A stretch of 31,605 nucleotides of DNA from Deltaproteobacteria bacterium (GCA_016932235.1 JAFGDF010000203.1:1-31605); one strand, 5' to 3'. Positions 1-7,956 are shown, counted from the first letter of the stretch. Notes: generated from the letters alone by a model not told the origin. Numbers and translations: made by a program.

Positions 1-2
1 CA

Positions 3-218
3 AAGACGGGCGATCAGATGAAATTCATATCTTTTGAGGACATGACGGGGATTTACGAGGCCGTCCTGTTTCCAAAGGTATATAACCATTATTGCCACAT
101 GCTGAACGCCTCGCGTCCTTATATAATCAAAGGAAGGGTGGAAGAGGATTTCAGCGCGATCAATATCAATGTGCAATGGATAGGGTTCCTGGACAGGTAC
201 GGCCGGGAATCGACCTGA
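3..218 (+). CDS. dnaE: DNA polymerase III alpha subunit (DnaE family), C-terminal end, 5' truncated by window edge
   Basis: The reading frame is open from the first bases of the window and ends at a stop at 218. The visible residues form an OB-fold (tRNA_anti-type) nucleic-acid-binding module of the kind that ends DnaE-family replicative or translesion polymerases: KTGDQMKFISFEDMTGIYEA, then a 'VLFPKVY' strand, 'PYIIKGRVEEDF' and a final 'WIGFLD'. In the family this domain binds single-stranded DNA next to the catalytic core. The ATG at 18 lies inside the domain and is not a real start. The short tail after the OB-fold suggests either ordinary DnaE or the error-prone DnaE2/ImuC type; the fragment is too short to decide. 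Confidence 0.8.
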   Translation, partial: KTGDQMKFISFEDMTGIYEAVLFPKVYNHYCHMLNASRPYIIKGRVEEDFSAININVQWIGFLDRYGREST

Positions 219-697
219 AATCGGCAGTTAAAGAGATTGGCAATCATGCCTTTTCAACAAGCTTGGACAACTCGCGAATTCAGGATAAACCTCGCAATAG
301 GATCTGTATGGAAAGGTGATGAGATTAGCATTAATTATCGAAGGCCTCACTATTGGCACCTCAAATATTCTTTAAGATACCAAAAGTAACCTTTAATGAG
401 GAAGTGTGGCTAGATATCACAGAAATCACCTGAAAAGGGATATGTCGGAGTGATCTGAACCTTTGAAGAGGCACGTACATTTTCGATCGATAACAGTGAT
501 CGCAGTTTTTGGCATAACCGTAACCAGAAAAAGCAAGCTTCAATTTTTCCATCGTGATGGCTATTTATGATTTTGATTCAAAAAATTCGCGTTTTTATGT
601 TGTTCAATATATCAAATTTGATATAAGATAAAAAACAGACACTGCTTTTTATATTAAGAATGCTTTTTAGAATTTTTTATCTTTTAAAGGAGGATTC
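219..697. other. 479-bp stretch without a convincing gene
   Basis: Short open frames occur on both strands here, for example a 63-codon frame on the minus strand at 361-552. None has a good ribosome binding site together with a recognisable domain. The right part becomes AT-rich and holds the palindrome and promoter-like hexamers that precede the aldehyde dehydrogenase gene. Frame-broken pieces suggest it may be decayed coding DNA, but I could not name a family. Confidence 0.5.
600..627 (+). promoter_or_regulatory. Promoter-like hexamers enclosing an 18-bp perfect palindrome
   Basis: TATATCAAATTTGATATA at 608-625 is a perfect 18-bp palindrome. It lies between a -35-like TTGTTC (600-605) and a -10-like TATAAG (622-627) separated by 16 bp. 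A dyad in the spacer of a promoter is the usual layout for a dimeric repressor operator. It is about 72 bp upstream of the aldehyde dehydrogenase start. No regulator gene is next to it, so the binding protein is unknown. Confidence 0.45.
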
Positions 698-2179
698 ATG
701 ACACCCAAAACAGTTCAAGCCCCTAATCTCAAGGTATTGCCTTCATCTTTATATCCGATTATCGATGGAAATCATATTACAAGTACAACGGGTGGTGAAA
801 TAGACCACATTTACGCGGCTACAGGTAAGCCTACCACTAAAGTACCCCTGGCCGGGGCTGAGGAAATCGACAATGCTGTTAAATCCGCTCAGGCAGCTTT
901 GAAAACATGGAAAAAAGTTAGTGCGAGCCAGCGCGCTGAAATGATGCGTCGCTTTGCCCAGCTCATGGAAAAGAACCGGGAATCGTTGTCAGAACTCGGC
1001 ACACTCGAAAACGGGACGGCGATCTCAACGTCAAAAGGAAACGTAATGGGAGGCAGAGAAGCGGTTGTTTACAACGCCGGTTGGACTGACAAACTTAGCG
1101 GTGAGCTCATTCCACTAGGTCACCTGCAGGCTTTCAGCTATACGCTTCATGAACCCTTTGGTGTTATCTTAAATATTTTGCCCTTTAACTCACCGCTTGC
1201 ACAATTTTGCTCCATAACCACCTGTGCTCTCGCTGCTGGTAACTGTGTAGTCATTAAGCCTTCGTCGAGCACTCCATTCAGTTCAATAAGATATGGCGAG
1301 CTTCTTCTGGATGCCGGATTTCCGCCCGGGGTGATAAATATTGTTCCTACTGATGAAAAAGGCGGTGAAATCCTGTGTTCGCATCCCGGGATTAACAAGA
1401 TTCAACTCACCGGAGGTGTTCCTACAGCTCGAAAAGTCATGGCTTTAGCAGCTAAGAATATCACTCCGGTTGCTTTTGAACTGGGCGGTAAATCCCCAAC
1501 CATCATATTCGATGATGTTGATCCCAAGGAAGCTGTTAACTTTTTTATTGGATCCCTCATTAGGAATGCAGGCCAATCATGCGGGAAAGGCGCTCGTGTT
1601 CTGGTTCAATCCGGTATTTATGAAAAGGTGATCGAGCTTACCAAAGTCACTGCTGAAAAAGTATCGGTCGGAGATCCCCGGCTGGAAACGACTGACATAG
1701 GTGCGGTACTCAGTAAATCGAAATGTGAAACCGTCATGGGATTTATAGAACGGGCAAAAAAATCAGGGGATTGTCGCTTGATTACGGGCGGCGAACGCCT
1801 TGGAAATGAACTTGCAGATGGCTATTTCATTGCTCCTACAATCTTTGCTGATGTGAATCCCGGGACCGAACTGTTCACCGAAGAAATTTTTGGGCCGGTA
1901 CTTACTTTTACAGAATTCGAGACCGAAGAAGAAGCAATTGGTCTGGCCAACGATACAAAATATGGTCTGGCCGGCTTTCTTGCGACTAATGATTTGAAGA
2001 GGGCTCATCGTGTCTCAGCCCAGGTCGAGGCGGGTTTTATTATCGTCAACCAGCCTGCCGGTCCGTCTCCTGCCTTTCCGACCGGCGGGTACAAACAGAG
2101 CGGATTTGGGCGGATCGGAGGAATCGAGGGTATCCGTGAATTCACCCAGACTAAAAGTATCAGGATCCCCCTAGGCTAG
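698..2179 (+). CDS. NAD(P)-dependent aldehyde dehydrogenase (ALDH superfamily)
   Basis: This 493-residue protein has the full length of a class 3-like or bacterial ALDH and should oxidise an aldehyde to the acid with NAD(P)+ in the cytoplasm. The catalytic machinery is visible: Asn164 in 'LPFNSPL' (oxyanion hole), general base Glu261 in 'FELGGKSP', and nucleophile Cys295 in 'NAGQSCGKG'. The 'EEIFGPVL' and C-terminal 'GGYKQSGFGR' motifs are also present. ATG at 698 follows a strong ribosome binding site (AAAGGAGG, 685-692). The palindrome at 608-625 suggests repressor control. The next gene is a broken aldehyde:ferredoxin oxidoreductase, so this locus may once have held two aldehyde-oxidising routes. 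Substrate cannot be read from the sequence. Confidence 0.93.
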   Translation: MTPKTVQAPNLKVLPSSLYPIIDGNHITSTTGGEIDHIYAATGKPTTKVPLAGAEEIDNAVKSAQAALKTWKKVSASQRAEMMRRFAQLMEKNRESLSELGTLENGTAISTSKGNVMGGREAVVYNAGWTDKLSGELIPLGHLQAFSYTLHEPFGVILNILPFNSPLAQFCSITTCALAAGNCVVIKPSSSTPFSSIRYGELLLDAGFPPGVINIVPTDEKGGEILCSHPGINKIQLTGGVPTARKVMALAAKNITPVAFELGGKSPTIIFDDVDPKEAVNFFIGSLIRNAGQSCGKGARVLVQSGIYEKVIELTKVTAEKVSVGDPRLETTDIGAVLSKSKCETVMGFIERAKKSGDCRLITGGERLGNELADGYFIAPTIFADVNPGTELFTEEIFGPVLTFTEFETEEEAIGLANDTKYGLAGFLATNDLKRAHRVSAQVEAGFIIVNQPAGPSPAFPTGGYKQSGFGRIGGIEGIREFTQTKSIRIPLG

Positions 2180-2357
2180 TTTAGAATTATGGCCCATCGG
2201 CAGTCTAAACCATTCACGTCTGGGAAAAAATCATCATGGATTGGCGAGAGAGACGAAATTTGCATTTAACATTTTGAAAGGGAGATGACCACGATGGAGA
2301 AAAGCGCATATTTTCGACCCAACGACTTTACTTATTTATCAGAGGGAGAAACGGAAA

Positions 2358-3556
2358 ATGAACGAATATGGATATGCAGGGGAAATACTTAAAATCGACC
2401 TCACGACCTGCAGTATCAGCAAGGTTGCCACTGAAGAATATGCTGACCGGTTTCTGGGTGGTAGAGGAATCGCAGTCAAATTATATTGGGATTTGACAGC
2501 AACCGGAACTAGGGCTTTTGACCCGGGAAATTACCTTGTCTTTGTCACGGGCCCGCTGACAGGATTCATGCGTTTTACCGCCAGCCGTGTGCAAATTTGT
2601 GGCATATCACCTGAGATGGATCCGGAAACTTTTTCCTACGCCAGTTTAGGAGGCAGCTGGGGCTCCTGGCTAAAATACGCCGGCTACGACGGAATTATTA
2701 TAACCGGGAAGACCGACCGGCCGGTTTATCTGTACATGGATAGTGAAGGCGCTGTTGAAATAAGAAATGCAGGGCATCTGTGGGGTAAGACTACCATGGA
2801 TACCCTGGAAATTTTGGAGATTGAATTGGGTCGTCAGGCCAGGATACTTGGGCTTGGTCCGGCCGCAGAAAACCTGGTTTATTACGCCACTGGCGCAGCC
2901 ACACAAAACGCTAATTTCGGTGGCGGCCTGGCCAGTGTTATGGGGGCCAAGAAACTGAAAGCTATTGCAATTATGGTGGATAAGAGAAATGACCCAGTCG
3001 CAGCCGATCCCGAAGGCCTGAAGAATCTAGCCAAACAGGTCTTTACTCTACAAAAATACAGGATTACGGGTATATTAAGGAGAGCCTCATCCTTTGTGAT
3101 TTGACCTGGCCCATTCATCAGGTTCGTGATATAGACCATTCCATACATCTCGGCACGTTGGAAAGCCAGATAGCATCGGCTGTTACCGGCAGGAATCTGG
3201 ACGAAAAAGGACTGTTTAAAATTGGGGAAAGGATCTTGAATCTCCAGAGGATGCTTCTGTTGCGAAATGGGTGGAAAGGCAGAGAATCTGATACACTTAT
3301 GGATTATCATCATACAGAACCTCTTGATGAGGTTTACTGGAGCCCTGAATGTCTGGCCCCTGGTAAAAATGGTGAAGTAATTTCCAGAAAAGGAGCAATC
3401 CTCGATAGAAATGATTTTGAAAAAATGAAGGATGAATTTTATACGTTGCGAAGTTGGGATGTGAAAAACGGCGTGCCTACGAGGGCAAAACTGAAAGAAC
3501 TGGATCTGGACGATATCGCCGTCGAATTTGAGAAGATCCATTCCCAGATCGAATAA
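2358..3556 (+). pseudogene. Aldehyde:ferredoxin oxidoreductase, internally deleted and frameshifted
   Basis: The 5' part (2358 to about 3040) encodes the tungstopterin-binding N-terminal domain of the AOR family: 'GGRGIAVKLYWDL', 'FVTGPLTGFMRF', 'SLGGSWGSWLKYAGYDGIII', 'NFGGGLASVMGAKKLKAI'. This frame stops at 3104. The 3' part is in another frame, already readable from about 3059 ('QDYGYIKESLILCDLTWP') and ending at 3556, and matches the family's C-terminal region. Intact AORs have about 600 residues; here roughly 215 plus 165 family residues remain. The missing middle includes the CxxCxxxC segment that, with a later Cys, holds the [4Fe-4S] cluster. The junction lies near 3040-3058. The start at 2358 has a modest GGGAG site. 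The product is expected to be inactive. Confidence 0.88.
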
Positions 3557-3606
3557 CCCGCCGGCACCCGAGGCTCGAGTGGCCTGCCACGATCGTAAAA
3601 ATGCTA

Positions 3607-3635
3607 TTGATCACTTGGATCTTTTATCTTATTAT
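3607..3635 (+). promoter_or_regulatory. Sigma70-like promoter for the small lipoprotein gene
   Basis: TTGATC (3607-3612) and TATTAT (3630-3635) are separated by exactly 17 bp and match the consensus hexamers at 4/6 and 5/6 positions. The lipoprotein start codon lies about 50 bp downstream. Position and spacing are seen directly; activity is inferred. Confidence 0.45.
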
Positions 3636-3687
3636 TGATTATCTAATCGTTTTTAAGATGAATAAAATTCAAAAAAAAGGAATTAAA

Positions 3688-3870
3688 ATGAAAAGGTTAA
3701 TCGCATTCGTGACGTTACTCTTAGCTATACCGTTCCTGTCTGGTTGTTGGTATGCTGCCGCCGCTGGAGCTGGCGCTTATGTAGGGTATAAAGCTAAAGA
3801 GAAAGGTTACAAAGTTCAGAGCCCCGTAACGAAGGAAAATGAAGATGATGAAACAGAGGAGGAAAAATAG
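3688..3870 (+). CDS. Small predicted lipoprotein (60 aa)
   Basis: The first 20 residues form a signal peptide with a basic start (MKR), a hydrophobic core and a lipobox 'LSGC' whose Cys20 would be lipidated after signal peptidase II cleavage. A short Ala/Gly-rich stretch ('AAAAGAGAYVGY') follows, then a Lys-rich segment and an acidic tail rich in Glu and Asp. Short Gly/Ala-rich lipoproteins of this kind are common in envelope proteomes but the family is not recognised. ATG 3688 is chosen over upstream in-frame starts because AAAAGG ends 7 bases before it and the signal peptide then begins properly. A promoter-like pair precedes it. Trp at +2 after the lipid Cys gives no strong inner-membrane retention signal. 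Confidence 0.65.
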   Translation: MKRLIAFVTLLLAIPFLSGCWYAAAAGAGAYVGYKAKEKGYKVQSPVTKENEDDETEEEK

Positions 3871-3957
3871 AGCAATCCCTCAATTTACGGTAAATACATA
3901 CGTATCATCGTTACGAAGTCTCAGTCCCCGGATAATACCCTAAACGCCTATCATTAG

Positions 3958-4179
3958 GAGAATTGTATTGATCCTGATCAAAAGATTTTTCGGATTTGCT
4001 ATGAGGCAGCACAAGCTATAGTGAAAAAAGCCGGAAATCAGGTAGGGATCAAATCGCGGCCGCATGATCCACGCCGTCATTCTGCCACCCATGCGAGCCG
4101 TTCCGGTGTCACGGGGGAAATAGTCTTAAAAGTGATCTTAAGACATCCAAATCTGGCCATCACCCAGCGATATCTCGGG
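3958..4179 (+). pseudogene. Tyrosine recombinase (integrase) C-terminal fragment
   Basis: Translation from 3958 gives 'DPDQKIFRICYEAAQAIVKKAG', then 'RPHDPRRHSATHASRSG' and 'LRHPNLAITQRYLG'. These correspond to the HxxR box and the His/Tyr region of the catalytic domain of phage-type tyrosine recombinases; the arginine-rich 'HDPRRHSATHASRSG' and the 'QRYL' tyrosine are recognisable. A stop lies just upstream (3955) and the N-terminal two thirds are absent. After 'QRYLG' the frame continues to 4428 but no longer resembles an integrase. This is a relic, not a working recombinase. It lies next to the deleted AOR gene, in keeping with past rearrangement here. Confidence 0.72.
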
Positions 4180-4390
4180 AGTGTCAGTGTATATGTTCCA
4201 CCGTTTCAGGAGCAAAAAAACTGTTCTCCAGAATCGATCCACAGCTCAGGGTCAGGTTCATATAGAGTAATGATTTTGATAAACGGTCGAATCGGACATC
4301 TGCACTGGATATGCAATGGCCTGACAGTCCTCAAGCAGTATATTGTTCTCCTGCAAAACGGCTGCGGTTTTATTTGGTTTCATCTGAAGA

Positions 4391-4693
4391 TTATTTTACT
4401 TCTTTGTTTTGCTTTTTTAAAAGATTAATAAAGCTCTTTAATGAGTCTGTGGATCCGAATGTTCCTTGAAAAAGTTCCTCGCTCCATATTTCAAGGCCTA
4501 ACTTAAAGATGTCATGTATTAATTGATCGGCGTTTCGGGCTCCTTGAAATTTTAAGATCTGTAAAAGCAATTCATCGGGTACGCTTATTGGATAAACTGA
4601 AGTTTGAGAATCATTATCAGCCTTCAAATACTCTTGAATACTCTTGAGGATTCTCAGATTTATATACTTTGTATTATATTCTTCATTATCCAT
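4391..4693 (-). CDS. Hypothetical protein (100 aa)
   Basis: I do not recognise this protein. It is charged and probably soluble, with likely helices around 'INLRILKSIQEYLKA' and 'NADQLIHDIFKLGLEIW' and a Lys-rich C-terminus. The segment 'ISVPDELLLQILKFQGARNADQLIHDIFKLGLE' has the feel of a ribbon-helix-helix or small DNA-binding antitoxin-like fold, but this is a weak impression. The ATG at 4693 is preferred over a TTG 30 bases upstream because an AAGGA stretch precedes it. It lies 54 bases downstream of ddl on the same strand and could share its transcript. Confidence 0.5.
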   Translation of the reverse strand: MDNEEYNTKYINLRILKSIQEYLKADNDSQTSVYPISVPDELLLQILKFQGARNADQLIHDIFKLGLEIWSEELFQGTFGSTDSLKSFINLLKKQNKEVK

Positions 4694-4747
4694 TCTTATA
4701 TTATCCTTCACCGTAGATTTCAAAGTCTCGAAGTTCGTTTTATGCTA

Positions 4748-5839
4748 TCAGAAGTAATTTGTCTTTAGATTTTTCTCTTTTTCAAATCTTTCAAATGCCA
4801 ATTCCAGAAGCCTATCGATCAAACCTTCATAGGATATCCCCGAGGCCTCCCATAGCTTGGGGTACATGCTTATTTTCGTAAATCCCGGGATCGTGTTGAT
4901 TTCATTGATAAACACCTTTTCATTTTGACCAAGGAAGAAATCAACGCGACCAAGTCCTTCACAAGAAAGAGTTTTAAACGCTTTTATGGATAATTCTCTA
5001 ATTTTATTGGAGATACTACCAGATACATTTGCGGGTATTTCCAGGATCGCGCCTTTTTCATCTATGTATTTCGACTCGTATGAATAAAAGTCATGCCTTG
5101 TTTTGATTTCTCCCGGAACAGAGGCGATAGGGTCATTATTTCCAAGAACAGAACATTCAATCTCTCTTCCATGGATGAACTCTTCAATCAGGATCTTTAA
5201 GTCAAATGAGAAGGCCTTTTTCATTGATTGCTCATATTCTTCTTTACCATGAACCTTGCTGACTCCCACAGATGAGCCCATATTCGCGGGCTTAATAAAA
5301 AATGGTAATCCAAGCCTTTTGACAACACCGGAAAAATCCGGCACTGGATCATCGCTCCTTAATGTGATGAACTTCGGGGTTGGAAGTTTCGCTTCACGCA
5401 ATAATCTTTTCATAATATCCTTGTCCATACCAACGGCAGAACCCAGGACACTTGCTCCAACAAAAGGGATATTAGCGAGTTTTAGCAATCCCTGTACCGT
5501 TCCATCTTCGCCAAACGGTCCATGTAAAATGGGAAAGGCCACATCTATTGAGATTTGAGACCCTGAACCAGATCGGTTCGAAACAATAAAACCATTCTCC
5601 GGGTTAACCGAGATCGAATCGTCGGATTTATTTAGTCTGATCGATTTCGGATCATTTTCATTAATTAAAAACTGTGATCGTTCGTAGAGCAACCAACTGC
5701 CTGATTTGTCAATACCGATAAGGACGGGATTATACTTTTCCTTATTCAAAGCATCATAGACATTTTTGGCTGATTGCAGGGAAACTTCATGCTCAGCCGA
5801 TTTTCCACCAAAGATTACGGCAATATTTATCCTTTTCAT
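4748..5839 (-). CDS. ddl: D-alanine--D-alanine ligase
   Basis: This enzyme joins two D-alanines with ATP to give the dipeptide used in peptidoglycan precursors. At 363 residues it has the length of the longer Ddl (DdlA-like) group. The N-terminal 'VIFGGKSAEHEVSLQSA' motif, the substrate loop 'ILHGPFGEDGTVQGLL', the ATP-grasp segment 'FFIKPANMGSSVGVSKV' and the C-terminal metal/ATP motif 'NEINTIPGF' (about 312-320) are all present. The loop 'FYSYESKY' keeps the tyrosine typical of D-Ala-D-Ala rather than D-Ala-D-Lac ligases. AAGGAAA precedes the ATG. It is not in a mur/fts cluster here, which suits a stand-alone DdlA. An inverted repeat lies in its upstream region. Confidence 0.95.
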   Translation of the reverse strand: MKRINIAVIFGGKSAEHEVSLQSAKNVYDALNKEKYNPVLIGIDKSGSWLLYERSQFLINENDPKSIRLNKSDDSISVNPENGFIVSNRSGSGSQISIDVAFPILHGPFGEDGTVQGLLKLANIPFVGASVLGSAVGMDKDIMKRLLREAKLPTPKFITLRSDDPVPDFSGVVKRLGLPFFIKPANMGSSVGVSKVHGKEEYEQSMKKAFSFDLKILIEEFIHGREIECSVLGNNDPIASVPGEIKTRHDFYSYESKYIDEKGAILEIPANVSGSISNKIRELSIKAFKTLSCEGLGRVDFFLGQNEKVFINEINTIPGFTKISMYPKLWEASGISYEGLIDRLLELAFERFEKEKNLKTNYF

Positions 5840-5880
5840 TTAATTTTCCTTTTTCATATAGGAAAAGATCTTTTAATGAG

Positions 5881-5909
5881 TTATTCTATAACAATAGATC
5901 ATAGAATAA
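5881..5909. promoter_or_regulatory. 9-bp inverted repeat upstream of ddl, operator-like
   Basis: TTATTCTAT (5881-5889) and its exact reverse complement ATAGAATAA (5901-5909) are separated by 11 bases, so half-site centres are 20 bp apart, about two helical turns. The repeat is 42 bp or more upstream of the ddl start on its promoter side. Such geometry suits a dimeric regulator, but AT-rich DNA also gives such repeats by chance. Confidence 0.3.
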
Positions 5910-5959
5910 ATTAAATGATATTCATGAAGATTGCAATTAATTATGTTTTAAAGGGATAT

Positions 5960-6067
5960 ATGAATTCCGTGAGATCCGGAATTGACCTAGGAGTGAAAGA
6001 TCTGGTATCGTCGCAAGCTAATGGGATATTTTCCTTTAGCGGAATCCAAAGGGTGAAGACAATATGA
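5960..6067 (+). CDS. Possible 35-codon leader ORF overlapping the prenyltransferase start
   Basis: An ATG at 5960 follows AAAGGG by five bases and opens a 35-codon frame whose TGA stop (6065-6067) overlaps the ATG of the next gene in an ATGA arrangement, as in translationally coupled pairs. The peptide (beginning MNSVRSGIDLGVKDLV) resembles no family I know. It could be a leader peptide, the end of a decayed gene, or chance. A TTGACC hexamer at 5982 inside it could instead belong to a promoter for the next gene, which argues against the ORF. Confidence 0.22.
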   Translation: MNSVRSGIDLGVKDLVSSQANGIFSFSGIQRVKTI

Positions 6068-6951
6068 ATCTTAATCTGTTATCAGGGCCCATGCGGTTGC
6101 CCTTCCTGATTCTGACTCCCGCCTGTGTCATGCTCGGGCTTGGCACCGCCGTCCGGGAGACAGGTAATATCGATGTCCTATACCTTCTCCTGTCCCTCAT
6201 AGGCGCGATTTCTTCCCATGTAAGCGTGAACGCGTTTAATGAGTATTTCGATTTTAGAAGCGGCCTGGATTTTTCCACAAAGCGCACTCCCTTCAGCGGC
6301 GGAAGCGGCACCATTCCGGAAAATCCTGGTGCTGCAAAATACACCATTGTTACAGCAATAATATCTACTCTCATCATCCTTTTTACAGGACTTTTCTTCC
6401 TTTCTATTTGGGGGGCAGGAATTATTCCTCTAGGCATACTCGGATTGGGCCTTATCTTTTTCTATACCCCATGGTTGACCAGAAACCCCTATCTGTGTCT
6501 TGTAGCCCCCGGGCTGGGTTTCGGGCCATTGATGGTAATGGGCACCTATTTCGTGCTTACGGGAGAATATTCCCTATCCTCCTTCTTTGCTTCTCTTGTT
6601 CCTTTTTTCCTTGTCAATAATCTCCTTCTTCTGAACCAGTATCCTGACACAGAGGCTGACAAAGGTGTCGGCAGAAGAACACTGCCGGTAGTATGGGGTA
6701 AACGAACCAGCAGCGTCATTTTTTCATTATTTATGGCCATGGCCTATATCTCGATTATCGTGGGCATTCAACTCGGACATCTGCCCAAGTTGAGCGTCAT
6801 AGGCCTCCTCACCCTCTTTCTCGGCGTCCCTGCATGCATCGGTTCGTTTCGCTATCCTGACGATATAGAAAAACTAACCCCGTACCTTATGATGAATGTA
6901 ATCATAAATATTGCAACGCCTGTGCTTGTGGCAGCCGGGATGTTTTTTTAG
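6064..6951 (+). CDS. UbiA-superfamily prenyltransferase (MenA-like)
   Basis: An integral membrane prenyltransferase of 295 residues that should attach a polyprenyl chain to an aromatic or quinone precursor. The two Asp-rich Mg-diphosphate motifs are visible: N59-E-Y-F-D63 followed by D69 ('NEYFDFRSGLD') and N191-Q-Y-P-D195-T-E-A-D199. The following 'GVGRRTLPVVWG' is typical of the MenA side of the family (1,4-dihydroxy-2-naphthoate prenyltransferase). About eight or nine hydrophobic segments fill the rest. Start ATG 6064 has an AAAGGG site about ten bases upstream. No other menaquinone genes are nearby, so the precise acceptor remains open. Confidence 0.85.
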   Translation: MNLNLLSGPMRLPFLILTPACVMLGLGTAVRETGNIDVLYLLLSLIGAISSHVSVNAFNEYFDFRSGLDFSTKRTPFSGGSGTIPENPGAAKYTIVTAIISTLIILFTGLFFLSIWGAGIIPLGILGLGLIFFYTPWLTRNPYLCLVAPGLGFGPLMVMGTYFVLTGEYSLSSFFASLVPFFLVNNLLLLNQYPDTEADKGVGRRTLPVVWGKRTSSVIFSLFMAMAYISIIVGIQLGHLPKLSVIGLLTLFLGVPACIGSFRYPDDIEKLTPYLMMNVIINIATPVLVAAGMFF

Positions 6952-6962
6952 AAACATAGGCC

Positions 6963-6991
6963 TTTAATTATCCGCAATATGTCTATATAAT
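6963..6991 (+). promoter_or_regulatory. Promoter-like pair with consensus -10
   Basis: A perfect TATAAT (6986-6991) lies 17 bp after a weak TTTAAT (6963-6968) and about 60 bp upstream of the cytidylate kinase-like gene, in the short space after the prenyltransferase stop. Only the -10 is strong. Confidence 0.35.
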
Positions 6992-7050
6992 GGATCATCC
7001 GGGTTATTAACGAGTTAATGTTCAATTAATCCCTAAAAAAGGAGGAAATT

Positions 7051-7863
7051 ATGGCGATCATTACTATTTCCAGAGGTACCTTTAGCGGTGGAAAGGCTGT
7101 AGCCGAAGCTTTAGGTAAAAGGTTGGGTTACCCATGCCTCAGCAAGGAAATCGTCCTGGACGCGGTCGAGGAATTTGGTGTCCCTGAGGAGAAACTAGTT
7201 GCTGCACTTGAAGAACCTCCTAAAGCGTGGACATTGAAACCAAGCAGACGCATCGCCCATTTAAACTATGTCCGATACGCCCTGCTTAAGGCTGCCAGGA
7301 ACGGTGAGATGGTTTACCATGGATATGCAGGGCACCTTCTTCTCAGTGGGATTCCAAGGATATTGAGGATCAGGGTTATCACGGACATGGAGAACCGTAT
7401 CAATTCGGCAATGACGAGGGATAATCTATCCCGCCAGCAGGCAATTTCCATGATTGAAAAAATGGACAAACAGAGCAGTAACTGGACAAGCTTTTTATAT
7501 GGAATTGATTGGAACGACCCGTCACTATATGATGTTGTGGTTAATCTGGAGTTTATCAGTATTGAGAGCGCTGTTGAAATCATAGAAAAAATGGTTTCCC
7601 TGAAAGATTTTGAGACTACGGTGGCCTCAAAGAAGGCCTTTGACGATCAGTTACTCAGTAGCCTGGTGTGGGCTGCCCTGACCAAGGAAAAAGCGACCGC
7701 TACAGCAAACGTGAGGGTGTCGTCGGATGACGGCAACGTAACCATTGCCGGAAGTGTGGGATCCGAATCTATGCAAAAGGCGGTCGGGGAAGTGGCAATG
7801 AGGGTTGCTGGAGTTAAACAGGTAAAAAACGAGGTGGGTATTGGCTCTGACTGGCACTGGTAA
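7051..7863 (+). CDS. Cytidylate kinase-like protein with C-terminal BON domain
   Basis: Residues 1 to about 190 match the cytidylate kinase-like family: the nucleotide-binding start 'ITISRGTFSGGKAVAEALGKRLGYP', then 'LSKEIVLDAVEEFGV', a helical lid-like region with 'RISRRQAISMIEKMDKQ'-type spacing, and 'YDVVVNLEF'. From about 198 to 267 a BON domain follows ('DQLLSSLVWAAL', 'VRVSSDDGNVTIAGSV', 'VAGVKQVKNEVGI'). BON domains are usually in periplasmic or membrane-attached proteins (OsmY, secretins), yet there is no signal peptide here, so it should act in the cytoplasm. AAAGGAGG precedes the ATG. The kinase part may act in signalling rather than CMP phosphorylation; the substrate is unknown. 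Confidence 0.85.
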   Translation: MAIITISRGTFSGGKAVAEALGKRLGYPCLSKEIVLDAVEEFGVPEEKLVAALEEPPKAWTLKPSRRIAHLNYVRYALLKAARNGEMVYHGYAGHLLLSGIPRILRIRVITDMENRINSAMTRDNLSRQQAISMIEKMDKQSSNWTSFLYGIDWNDPSLYDVVVNLEFISIESAVEIIEKMVSLKDFETTVASKKAFDDQLLSSLVWAALTKEKATATANVRVSSDDGNVTIAGSVGSESMQKAVGEVAMRVAGVKQVKNEVGIGSDWHW

Positions 7864-7869
7864 TAATGT

Positions 7870-7906
7870 CTGGCAGTCTGTCGGACCTTGGCCGACAGAC
7901 TGCCAG
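7870..7906. repeat. Long perfect hairpin, member of the dispersed palindrome family
   Basis: CTGGCAGTCTGTCGG (7870-7884) and CCGACAGACTGCCAG (7892-7906) form a perfect 15-bp stem with a 7-base loop directly after the kinase-BON stop. There is no T-run, so it is not a standard rho-independent terminator. Closely related palindromes occur at 10007-10037 and 26238-26268, marking it as a REP-like dispersed element. It may still insulate the upstream transcript. Confidence 0.8.
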
Positions 7907-7956
7907 AAAGATTTACAAAACGATTTTATATAACGATATTGAAACATGTTTTCTTT

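Noticed and set aside
361..552. 63-codon minus-strand frame in the gap before the aldehyde dehydrogenase gene
   Set aside because: No ribosome binding site of note, no recognisable domain, and atypical composition; likely chance.
2294..2392. Short ORF (MEKSAYFRPNDF...) after GGGAG, overlapping the AOR start
   Set aside because: About 32 codons, no family resemblance, and it overlaps the real AOR start in another frame; may be a leader but unsupported.
4180..4428. Continuation of the integrase frame to 4428
   Set aside because: After the QRYLG motif the residues no longer fit an integrase and the sequence has no domain; treated as read-through of non-coding DNA.
7870..7906. Rho-independent terminator after the kinase-BON gene
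   Set aside because: The stem is strong but no T-run follows and the same palindrome is found before other genes, so a dispersed repeat is the better reading.
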